From Microthrixaceae bacterium (GTDB taxonomy: Bacteria > Actinomycetota > Acidimicrobiia > Acidimicrobiales > Acidimicrobilacustridaceae), in the NCBI GenBank assembly GCA_023264915.1, contig JAHFUU010000058.1, positions 1-9,358 of the forward strand: a stretch of 9,358 bases of DNA, read 5' to 3'. How positions within the stretch are numbered: position 1 is the first letter of the stretch; every line of letters begins with the position of its first letter. The position numbers were made by a program, and so were the translations under genes. This document shows, one piece after another, positions 1-5,388 of this stretch. Below the pieces are notes generated by a model. It was not told the origin of the DNA. It saw only the letters and a program-made list of their open reading frames with translations, and did no database searches.

Positions 1-1
1 C

Positions 2-2161
2 CGCTTCAAGGCCCGCCCCTGGGATCTGAGCACGACCGAGTCGACGTGCCGATCCTGCTCGGTGGGGTGCCGTATCGCCATCGACAGCTCGCGCAACCAG
101 GTGCTGCGCTACCTCGGTGTCGATGCCGATCCAGTCAACTGGGGATGGTTGTGCGACAAGGGGAGGTTCGGTTTCGAGGCCTTGGGCGCCGACAACCGCC
201 TACGCGATCCGCTCGTGAGGACAGCCGACGGTCAGTTCGACGTCGTCAGGTGGTCAGACGCGATGGCCCGGGCGGCGGATCTGATCACCGAGGCGCTGGC
301 AGCCCGCGGTCCCGTTGGCATAGCGATGATCGGCGGCGCCCGGCTCACCAACGAGGACTGCTATGCCTGGGCCAAGCTGGCCAAGGGCATCATCGGCACC
401 GACAACGTCGATTGCCAGCTTGGCGACGGCCTGCCGGCCGAGGCCGTCCTGGGCCTGCCCCGCGCAACGATCGACGAGGCCTGCGCCCCTGGCGGCACGG
501 TCATCCTGATGGGGGCAGACATCAAAGAAGACCTGCCGGTCCTGTTCCTCAGGCTCAGGCACGCGGTGATCAACGACGGTGTGAAGGTGGTGGAGGTATC
601 CTCCGCGCCAACCGGGTTCACCCGGTACGCCGAGGTGTCCTTGAGGCACCGCCCAGCCGAGGCGAACGAAGCGGTACGGGCGATGATGTTCGGTGCTCCT
701 CCGGGCAAGGACGGCGGCGGGGTTCACATCTCGGCGTTCGGCAAGGCGCGTGAGGCAGTCGATCATGGGTCATCTGTGACCGTCGTGCTCGGCCGCCAGT
801 CCCTGGCCGAGCAACCCGAACCTGTTCTTGACGCGGTGGCGGCACTGATCGAGTCGGTTCCGGGTGTGAGGTTCCTGCCGGGGTTGAGGCGATCCAACGT
901 CCACGGTGCCCTGGACATGGGTCTGGCACCGGGGATGCTTCCTGGTCGTACGACGCTCGGCGCTGCCGGTGCGTGGTTCGAGCGCGTCTGGGCTCAGGTG
1001 CCAGAGAGCCGAGGGCTCGACACGACCGGCATCCTGGCCGCCGCGGCGCAAGGATCGGTTGACGTCTTGATCCTTGTCGGGGCGGACCCACTTGCGGACT
1101 TCCCCGATCGATATCTTGCCGAGAGCGGCATCGCCGGAGCCCGGGCCGTCATCTCTGTGGACACGTTCCTGAACGAGTCGGCTCAGAAAGCCGACGTCGT
1201 TCTCGCCGCAGCAGCCTTCGCCGAGAGCGAGGGAACGACCACGAACCTCGAAGGTCGGGTGACGGTCCTCAACCAGGCGACGACTCCACCGGGCACGGCT
1301 CGGCCGGACTGGTCGATCGCGGCAGAGCTGGCCGAGCTGCTGGGATCGGACCTGCAGATCGAGTCGATCGAGGACATCCGCGACGAGATCGAGGAGATCT
1401 CCCCGCTCCATGCCGGTCTGACGACCGACGCGATACAGGCCGAGACGTTCGACGACGGGCTCGTCGTGCCGCTGCCTGGAGTCCCAGGTGCCCGAGACGA
1501 CTCGCAAGGCCAGGTATCAGACAGCCGCGACGACGGCTCCGATGACGCCGCCGACGAACCGGCGTGTCCCGGCGTCGATGATGGCGAACCAGAAGCTGAG
1601 GGCGAGGAGGATGGCGACGGTGGATCACCGTCAGGGCCCGAGCCATCCCAGAGCCTCGTTGATGACGAGGGCGATCTCACGGGCCGAGACATCGAGGGCT
1701 CCGAGGGCTCCGAGGGCTCCGAGGGCTCCGAGGGATCCGAGGTTGATTCGACCGTGTCGGCCGAGGCCCGTTCGGGGGAGCCCCAGCGGGTTGTCTTCAC
1801 CGGCCCGGGCGAGCTGACCCCGCCACCGATCGATGCGTACTCCTTCAGGCTCGTCGCAATTCGCAAGCTCTATGACCAGGGGACAATGGTGTCCCAGTCA
1901 CCTCATCTCGCAGGCCTCGCACCCGGCACCGTGCTCCGCATCAACCCCTATGACTTCGATCGGCTCGGCGTCGCCGAAGGCGCGAAGCTGCCGGTCGTGT
2001 CACCTCGAGGCCAGGTTCACATCCAGGTCCACACCGATCGTGATGTCCCGCGCGGCACGGCTGTCATGTACTTCAACCAGCCCGGCGCGGATGCGTCCGC
2101 GCTGGTAGACGCGACCTTGCGGGTGACCGAGGTGCGGATCGAGGCGGGTGGCGGGCGATGA
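2..2161 (+). CDS. nuoG: NADH-quinone oxidoreductase subunit G (NuoG), 5'-truncated by the window edge
   Basis: This is the large iron-sulfur subunit of the complex I peripheral arm, which relays electrons from NuoE/F towards NuoI. The frame is open to the left edge, so the N-terminal [2Fe-2S] and His-Cys cluster domains lie outside; 719 residues are visible. The visible part opens with RFKARPWDL and a cysteine set at visible residues 16, 19, 23 and 51 (C-x2-C-x3-C-x27-C). That is the spacing of the N7 [4Fe-4S] site known in E. coli NuoG and lost in mitochondria. A molybdopterin-oxidoreductase-like domain (non-catalytic in this family) follows to about residue 495, then an acidic Asp/Glu/Ser/Gly-rich linker at about 498-600, then a C-terminal molybdopterin-dinucleotide-binding-like domain from about 610. 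The linker includes a tandem EGS repeat and is much longer than I expect for this family. The TGA stop overlaps a possible ATG (ATGA) that opens a 20-codon bridge to nuoH. Identity is secure; the function of the linker is unknown. Confidence 0.95.
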   Translation, partial: RFKARPWDLSTTESTCRSCSVGCRIAIDSSRNQVLRYLGVDADPVNWGWLCDKGRFGFEALGADNRLRDPLVRTADGQFDVVRWSDAMARAADLITEALAARGPVGIAMIGGARLTNEDCYAWAKLAKGIIGTDNVDCQLGDGLPAEAVLGLPRATIDEACAPGGTVILMGADIKEDLPVLFLRLRHAVINDGVKVVEVSSAPTGFTRYAEVSLRHRPAEANEAVRAMMFGAPPGKDGGGVHISAFGKAREAVDHGSSVTVVLGRQSLAEQPEPVLDAVAALIESVPGVRFLPGLRRSNVHGALDMGLAPGMLPGRTTLGAAGAWFERVWAQVPESRGLDTTGILAAAAQGSVDVLILVGADPLADFPDRYLAESGIAGARAVISVDTFLNESAQKADVVLAAAAFAESEGTTTNLEGRVTVLNQATTPPGTARPDWSIAAELAELLGSDLQIESIEDIRDEIEEISPLHAGLTTDAIQAETFDDGLVVPLPGVPGARDDSQGQVSDSRDDGSDDAADEPACPGVDDGEPEAEGEEDGDGGSPSGPEPSQSLVDDEGDLTGRDIEGSEGSEGSEGSEGSEVDSTVSAEARSGEPQRVVFTGPGELTPPPIDAYSFRLVAIRKLYDQGTMVSQSPHLAGLAPGTVLRINPYDFDRLGVAEGAKLPVVSPRGQVHIQVHTDRDVPRGTAVMYFNQPGADASALVDATLRVTEVRIEAGGGR
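1694..1741 (+). repeat. 9-bp tandem repeat encoding (Glu-Gly-Ser)n in the NuoG linker
   Basis: Four exact copies of GAGGGCTCC are followed by one GAGGGATCC and a further GAG, in the nuoG frame, giving five EGS units and a final Glu. The unit is a multiple of three, so gain or loss of copies keeps the frame. It lies inside the acidic linker, between the two conserved NuoG domains. Replication slippage is the likely origin (inference). Confidence 0.95.
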
Positions 2162-2220
2162 CGGCCGATTTGTCAGCGCGAAGCGACCGGACCGAAGATC
2201 TCGCGCGGAGGCTTCCTTAG
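2158..2220 (+). CDS. Putative 20-codon bridging ORF between nuoG and nuoH
   Basis: An ATG overlaps the nuoG stop (ATGA) and opens a frame of 20 codons. Its TAG ends at 2220, directly before the nuoH ATG at 2221. The peptide is charged (begins MTADLSARSDR) with no recognisable domain or membrane segment. Upstream ribosome-binding signal is weak (GAGG lies 13 nt away), so initiation would depend on ribosomes ending nuoG. The ORF contains the nuoH Shine-Dalgarno GGAGG (2207-2211). A ribosome finishing here would stop on the nuoH start, which suggests a coupling role rather than a functional peptide. It could be chance, but three other junctions in this operon share the same design. Confidence 0.4.
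   Translation: MTADLSARSDRTEDLARRLP
2176..2206 (+). promoter_or_regulatory. Possible RNA hairpin immediately upstream of the nuoH Shine-Dalgarno
   Basis: GCGCGA at 2176-2181 is the exact reverse complement of TCGCGC at 2201-2206, with a 19-nt loop. The 3' arm abuts the nuoH GGAGG (2207-2211), which sits 9 nt before the ATG. In mRNA this could affect access to the ribosome-binding site unless opened by ribosomes translating the bridge. A 6-bp stem with a long loop is modest evidence in GC-rich DNA. Confidence 0.3.
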
Positions 2221-3462
2221 ATGCTCGGTGGAGACCCGCTGTTCAACAACTCGCTGTATGACAGCAATGGGGTCAACTTCGCTGTCTTGGGGATCGTGGC
2301 CTTGAAGGTCGTTGTCTGCTTCGTGTTCTTGCTGGTCGCCACGATGTTGATGGTCTGGTTCGAGCGGAAGCTCATCGGCGACATGCAGAACCGAATAGGG
2401 CCCAACCGGGCCGGACCCTGGGGGATCCTCCAGACGCTCGCGGACGGCATCAAGCTGTTCTTCAAGGAGCACCTGGTACCCGAGAAGGCCGAGCCGACCG
2501 TGTACGTCCTCGCTCCCTTCCTGGCATTCGTCCCCGCGTTCTTGCTCTTCGCGATCGTTCCCGTGACAGGGAACTTCGCGGACGGGGGGGACGGCACCGT
2601 CACGATGTTCGGGTACCAGACCTTCGTGCAGCTCGCCGATCCTCCGATCGGCGTCCTCTTCGCACTCGGCCTCTCCTCGATCGCTGTGTACGGCGTGATG
2701 CTGGCAGGCTGGTCGTCGGGGTCGAAGTACCCTCTTTTGGGTTCGGTTCGTGCCACGGCCCAGATGGTGTCCTACGAGGCAGCCATGGGGCTGGCTGCGG
2801 TGGCTGTGGTCCTGGTGACCGGAACGCTCAGCACCCATGGGATGGTGATGGTCCAGGCGGGGCCCGGACCCTTCGGGTGGGTTCCCAATTGGGGAGTCGT
2901 GCTGACAGCGGTGGTGCCATTCCTGATCTTCATGATCGCCGGCGCAGCCGAGTTGAACCGCCCGCCGTTCGATCTGGTCGAGGCCGAGCAGGAGCTGGTC
3001 GGAGGGTTCAACACCGAGTACTCGAGCATCAGGTTCGCGCTCTTCTACCTGGCCGAGTTCATGAACACGATCACGATGTCTGCCATCTTCGTGACGCTGT
3101 TCCTCGGCGGCCCAGCTGGCCCGGCGCCGTGGGGACCGGCATGGGTGTGGGGGATCGCTTGGTTCTTCGCGAAGCTGTTCGTCTTCCTGTTCATCTTCAT
3201 ATGGTGTCGCGCAACGCTTCCCCGGTTCCGCTATGACCAGCTGATGCATCTCGGCTGGCGCCTGCTCATCCCCCTGGCGCTCGGATGGGCTCTGCTGCTC
3301 GCCGCGATGCACGTCTCGAACGACCAGGGTTGGCCGCCCGGGCTGACGATGCCCGTCGCACTGCTCGTGCTGATCGCTGCGGCCGGCCTGTTGCGCTCGG
3401 CGCTCGCCCGGTCGCGCGAGGGTCGCCTCGCGGATGCTGACCTCGAAGGGGCAACCCCATGA
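2221..3462 (+). CDS. nuoH: NADH-quinone oxidoreductase subunit H (NuoH)
   Basis: NuoH is the membrane subunit that joins the peripheral and membrane arms and forms most of the quinone-access chamber. At 413 residues it is longer than E. coli NuoH (about 325), with an extended C-terminus, as I expect for actinobacterial versions. Both family signatures are visible: WFERKLIGDMQNRIGPNRAG starting at residue 46, and ELNRPPFDLVEAEQELVGG at 244-262 followed by FNTEYSS. The second carries the conserved acidic cytoplasmic loop linked to quinone-coupled proton transfer. Eight or more hydrophobic segments are present. The ATG at 2221 follows GGAGG (2207-2211, 9-nt spacing) and directly follows the TAG of the bridging ORF. 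The 3' end overlaps a possible ATG (ATGA, 3459-3462) that opens a 39-codon bridge to nuoI. Confidence 0.97.
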   Translation: MLGGDPLFNNSLYDSNGVNFAVLGIVALKVVVCFVFLLVATMLMVWFERKLIGDMQNRIGPNRAGPWGILQTLADGIKLFFKEHLVPEKAEPTVYVLAPFLAFVPAFLLFAIVPVTGNFADGGDGTVTMFGYQTFVQLADPPIGVLFALGLSSIAVYGVMLAGWSSGSKYPLLGSVRATAQMVSYEAAMGLAAVAVVLVTGTLSTHGMVMVQAGPGPFGWVPNWGVVLTAVVPFLIFMIAGAAELNRPPFDLVEAEQELVGGFNTEYSSIRFALFYLAEFMNTITMSAIFVTLFLGGPAGPAPWGPAWVWGIAWFFAKLFVFLFIFIWCRATLPRFRYDQLMHLGWRLLIPLALGWALLLAAMHVSNDQGWPPGLTMPVALLVLIAAAGLLRSALARSREGRLADADLEGATP

Positions 3463-3578
3463 GCCACTACGTCTCAGGCATGCGTGTGTCAAGCCCCGCT
3501 CAGCACAGCCCTGTCGGGCTCGGTTCAACGGCAGCCGCCGGACGGTCGGCAGCGAAGAGTCGGGGTGGTGAGAGGTAA
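3459..3578 (+). CDS. Putative 39-codon bridging ORF between nuoH and nuoI
   Basis: An ATG at 3459 overlaps the nuoH stop (ATGA) and follows AAGGGG (3446-3451) by 7 nt, a credible ribosome-binding site. The frame stays open for 39 codons and ends with TAA at 3576-3578, sharing its last A with the nuoI ATG (TAATG). The peptide is Ser/Ala/Gly/Arg-rich with no recognised domain or hydrophobic segment. The exact stop/start linkage at both ends suggests that ribosomes are handed from nuoH to nuoI across a 115-nt spacer. The 3' half contains a diverged copy of the hairpin element found twice in the nuoJ-nuoK spacer, in a different frame. The conserved entity is therefore probably nucleic acid rather than peptide. 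Whether the peptide is made or stable is unknown. Confidence 0.45.
   Translation: MSHYVSGMRVSSPAQHSPVGLGSTAAAGRSAAKSRGGER
3533..3561 (+). repeat. Diverged copy of the nuoJ-nuoK palindromic repeat core
   Basis: Aligned without gaps to 5040-5068 of the second nuoJ-nuoK repeat and flank, 25 of 29 bases match, beginning AGCCGCCGGA and ending GCGAAGAGTC. The potential stem is GCCGCCG (3534-3540) with CGGCAGC (3547-3553), one mismatch, around a 6-nt loop. It lies in a bridging ORF but in a different codon phase from the nuoJ-nuoK copies. Homology is plausible; GC-rich convergence cannot be excluded. Confidence 0.55.
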
Positions 3579-4216
3579 TGGGCTACCTCGAGGGATTCGG
3601 TGTCACCTTCAAGAAGCTGTTCGAGGAGAGGGTGACTGATCCATACACGATCGGCAAGGGGCCCAAGGCCCCCAAGTCCGAACGCCAGCACGGCCGCCAC
3701 GTCCTCAACCGCTACGAGGACGGCATGGAGAAGTGCATCGGCTGCGAGCTCTGTGCCGGTGTCTGCCCGGCGCGTTGCATCTATGTGCGTGGTGCTGACA
3801 ACCCGCCCGACGACCCCATCTCACCCGGTGAGCGGTACGGGTACGTGTATGAGATCAACTACCTCCGGTGCATCCATTGCGACTTGTGCGTCGAGGCCTG
3901 CCCGACCGAAGCGATCACCGAATCCAAGCTGTTCGAGTTCTCCTTCAGCAACCGCAACGATGCCATCTACACCAAGGCCGAGCTGGTCGTCGATGACACC
4001 GGGATGCCCCAACACCTGCCTTGGGAGGACTGGCGCGAGGGTGAGGACCGCAACACCTCTGCTTGGATGCGAGCCACCTCCCCGTCGGGCAACGCAGCAT
4101 TTGAAGGCGTCGTCGCGTGGTCAGGAGAGCTCGGCTATGGCGTCCGTGCTCCCGAGGCCGGCCAGCCCGGCGAGGGGCGCCAGGAGCGAACCCGCTCACC
4201 AGGGGAGACCCACTGA
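3578..4216 (+). CDS. nuoI: NADH-quinone oxidoreductase subunit I (NuoI), 2x[4Fe-4S] ferredoxin-type
   Basis: NuoI carries clusters N6a and N6b, the relay between NuoG and the terminal cluster N2 in NuoB. The 212-residue product has two classic motifs, [12 protein letters not shown] (Cys53, 56, 59, 63) and [12 protein letters not shown] (Cys98, 101, 104, 108). In this fold each cluster takes three cysteines from one motif and the fourth from the other. An extra Cys67 (CPARC) lies just after the first motif. The N-terminus ([17 protein letters not shown]) is the expected amphipathic start, and SPGERYG plus INYLRC are family hallmarks. The C-terminal 40 or so residues, rich in Gly, Pro and Arg, are probably flexible. 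The ATG overlaps the stop of the upstream bridging ORF (TAATG); a GAGAGG lies only 2 nt before it, so reinitiation may matter. The stop overlaps the nuoJ start (TGATG). Confidence 0.97.
   Translation: MGYLEGFGVTFKKLFEERVTDPYTIGKGPKAPKSERQHGRHVLNRYEDGMEKCIGCELCAGVCPARCIYVRGADNPPDDPISPGERYGYVYEINYLRCIHCDLCVEACPTEAITESKLFEFSFSNRNDAIYTKAELVVDDTGMPQHLPWEDWREGEDRNTSAWMRATSPSGNAAFEGVVAWSGELGYGVRAPEAGQPGEGRQERTRSPGETH
4201..4207 (+). promoter_or_regulatory. Ribosome binding site setting the nuoJ start
   Basis: AGGGGAG ends 8 nt before ATG 4216. It supports that start, which overlaps the nuoI stop as TGATG, over an in-frame upstream ATG at 4117. The latter would add 33 Arg/Gly-rich residues inside the nuoI coding region. 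Confidence 0.75.
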
Positions 4217-4914
4217 TGCAGGTACAGCTGGTGGTGTTCTTCTGCTGCGCACTCATTGCCCTGTTCGGAGCCGGCGGCGTCATCTTCTCGCGCAACCCGG
4301 TGCACTCAGCGCTATCGCTGGTTGCAACCCTGTTCGCGATCGCGGTGCTGTTCCTGAACCAGAACGCCCAACTTCTCTTCGCCGTGCAGGTCATCGTCTA
4401 CACAGGCGCGATCGTCATCTTGATCCTGTTCGTGATCATGTTGCTCGGCGTGGACAGGTTCGAGGACCTCTCACACGAGCCGCTCGGCTTCGGGTTTAGG
4501 TTTGCGGGTGGTCTCGTCTCCCTGGCTCTGGCAGCGGTGCTCCTGTCGGTCCTGTTCTGGGGGAAGACCAATGTGGTCACCGGCAAGCCCGCCGAGATCG
4601 ACCTCGGTGGTACGACGACCTACCAGCCGATATCCCAGCAGGCAGCGAAGCAGTGCCAGGGGCTCCTGCCAGCAGACTGCAACGTGAGCGTGATCGACAC
4701 TGCAGATGGCCCGAACGTGAACCTTCTCGGCAAGCAGATCTTCACGCAGTACGTCCTGGCCTTCGAGGTGACGGCGGCTCTGCTCACGATCGCGGTGATC
4801 GGCGCTGTGGTTATGGCCAGGCGCCCCCGTGACGTGCAGCCCCTCCCAGAAGAACCTGAACCCCTCGTCAGCGGTGCCCGCCTGGCCGAGATAGACGCTC
4901 AGGGGGACGACTGA
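4216..4914 (+). CDS. nuoJ: NADH-quinone oxidoreductase subunit J (NuoJ)
   Basis: NuoJ is a small membrane subunit next to NuoH and NuoK in the hinge of the proton-pumping arm. Starting at ATG 4216, which overlaps the nuoI stop and has a good Shine-Dalgarno, it is 232 residues with about five hydrophobic segments. The hallmark third helix is clear: [20 protein letters not shown] from residue 56, with Tyr62 at the conserved position near the pi-bulge described in complex I structures. Residues 116-172 form an unusually long polar stretch between the fourth and fifth segments, containing Cys147 and Cys155 (CQGLLPADC). The C-terminus is Pro/Glu-rich. The TGA overlaps the ATG of the bridging ORF leading to nuoK. 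E. coli NuoJ is 184 residues, so the loop and tail account for most of the extra length. Confidence 0.96.
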   Translation: MQVQLVVFFCCALIALFGAGGVIFSRNPVHSALSLVATLFAIAVLFLNQNAQLLFAVQVIVYTGAIVILILFVIMLLGVDRFEDLSHEPLGFGFRFAGGLVSLALAAVLLSVLFWGKTNVVTGKPAEIDLGGTTTYQPISQQAAKQCQGLLPADCNVSVIDTADGPNVNLLGKQIFTQYVLAFEVTAALLTIAVIGAVVMARRPRDVQPLPEEPEPLVSGARLAEIDAQGDD

Positions 4915-5072
4915 TGGCCATGAGCGGCATGGCGAAGCCCAGCCGCCGGATCATCGGCGGCGAAGAGGCCTGCGCGACCCGAGCTTGCGGAGCCCGCCAG
5001 GGCGGAGCAGCCGCACCGACGAGCGGCATGGCGAAGCCCAGCCGCCGGATTATCGGCGGCGAAGAGTCATGA
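4914..5072 (+). CDS. Putative 52-codon bridging ORF with an internal peptide repeat, between nuoJ and nuoK
   Basis: ATG 4914 overlaps the nuoJ stop (TGATG) and follows AGGGGG (4901-4906) by 7 nt, a good ribosome-binding site. The frame runs 52 codons and its TGA (5070-5072) overlaps the nuoK ATG (ATGA). The peptide contains [15 protein letters not shown] twice, 33 residues apart, joined by an Ala/Gly/Arg-rich stretch with two cysteines ([13 protein letters not shown]). No domain or membrane segment is recognised. Most of the ORF is two copies of a 46-bp direct repeat with a hairpin. The 99-bp period is a multiple of three and no stop interrupts it. The likely role is to carry ribosomes from nuoJ through the spacer to nuoK. 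A functional peptide is possible, but the related nuoH-nuoI sequence is in another frame, which argues against selection on the peptide. Confidence 0.5.
   Translation: MAMSGMAKPSRRIIGGEEACATRACGARQGGAAAPTSGMAKPSRRIIGGEES
4922..4967 (+). repeat. 46-bp direct repeat, copy 1, with a GC hairpin
   Basis: This copy matches 5021-5066 at 45 of 46 positions, differing only in the hairpin loop. It includes a perfect 7-bp inverted repeat, GCCGCCG (4942-4948) and CGGCGGC (4955-4961), around the loop GATCAT. The form resembles short dispersed palindromic (REP-like) units. No transposase is nearby. Confidence 0.9.
5021..5066 (+). repeat. 46-bp direct repeat, copy 2, with its hairpin 8 nt before nuoK
   Basis: This is the second copy of the 4922-4967 unit, 99 bp downstream. 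Its perfect stem is GCCGCCG (5041-5047) with CGGCGGC (5054-5060) around GATTAT; the single C-to-T difference from copy 1 leaves the stem intact. The hairpin ends 8 nt before the nuoK ATG, in the region where a ribosome-binding site would lie. Only a weak GAAGAG (5061-5066) is there, so nuoK translation may rely on ribosomes arriving from the bridge. Confidence 0.9.
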
Positions 5073-5374
5073 CCAACCTGGACCTGCCCTATCTGGTGCT
5101 GGCGGCCGCTCTGTTCGCCATGGGAGCGTTCGGTTTGTTGTACCGGCGAAACCTGCTGGTCATGTTGATGTGCATCGAGCTCATGCTCAACGCGGTCAAC
5201 CTCACGTTCGTGACATTTGGCCGGATGATGAATGATCTCAACGGTCAGGTGATCGTCTTCTTCGTCCTGGTGGTGGCCGCGGCCGAGGTCGTGGTCGGGC
5301 TGGCCATCATCGTGGCCGTGCTGCGCCGGCGACCCGGTGCGAGCGCCGACGACGTGAAGGTCCTGCGCGGATGA
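5069..5374 (+). CDS. nuoK: NADH-quinone oxidoreductase subunit K (NuoK)
   Basis: NuoK is the smallest membrane subunit, a three-helix protein homologous to MrpC, and part of the central proton-translocation axis. The 101-residue length fits the family. Three hydrophobic segments are clear, and the two conserved intramembrane glutamates are present: Glu37 in [12 protein letters not shown] and Glu73 in [12 protein letters not shown], matching E. coli Glu36 and Glu72. ATG 5069 is chosen because it gives the standard start ([11 protein letters not shown]) and overlaps the bridging ORF stop (ATGA). An in-frame upstream start near 4985 would add 28 Arg-rich residues from the repeat region and is unlikely. 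The stop overlaps an ATG (ATGA) that opens a 5-codon ORF reaching the nuoL start. Confidence 0.96.
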   Translation: MTNLDLPYLVLAAALFAMGAFGLLYRRNLLVMLMCIELMLNAVNLTFVTFGRMMNDLNGQVIVFFVLVVAAAEVVVGLAIIVAVLRRRPGASADDVKVLRG

Positions 5375-5388
5375 GCGGAGCTCGCTGA
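5371..5388 (+). CDS. Putative 5-codon bridging ORF (MSGAR) between nuoK and nuoL
   Basis: The ATG overlaps the nuoK stop (ATGA), and after five codons the TGA overlaps the nuoL ATG (TGATG). The segment includes GGAG (5377-5380), which is the nuoL ribosome-binding site at 7-nt spacing. Its first eight bases, ATGAGCGG, match the start of the first nuoJ-nuoK repeat (4920-4927). Alone it would be dismissed as chance; it is listed because it repeats the stop/start pattern of the other three bridged junctions. Confidence 0.25.
   Translation: MSGAR

Noticed and set aside
46..753. 235-codon plus-strand ORF overlapping nuoG in another frame
   Set aside because: Arg/Gly/Pro-rich out-of-frame reading of nuoG; the nuoG frame carries the N7 cysteine motif and family sequence.
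1493..1800. Frameshift or sequencing error in nuoG as the cause of the odd linker
   Set aside because: The frame is continuous, conserved NuoG sequence is in the same frame before and after, and the acidic composition fits a flexible linker.
1488..1817. Plus-strand ORF with Arg-Ala-Pro repeats in the NuoG linker
   Set aside because: Frame-shifted reading of the GAGGGCTCC tandem repeat; the nuoG frame runs through without interruption and resumes conserved sequence on both sides.
2162..2220. Internal promoter in the nuo spacers
   Set aside because: No convincing -35/-10 pair was seen in the G-H, H-I or J-K spacers; these sequences are GC-rich throughout, and tight coupling points to one transcript.
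2173..3528. 451-codon minus-strand ORF opposite nuoH
   Set aside because: Its composition (His, Glu, Gln, Arg, Asp-rich, no hydrophobic core) is that of the antisense of a membrane-protein gene in GC-rich DNA; nuoH on the plus strand is secure.
4942..4961. GC-rich hairpins as rho-independent terminators
   Set aside because: The 7-bp stems at 4942-4961 and 5041-5060 are not followed by a T-run, and the downstream nuo genes must be transcribed.
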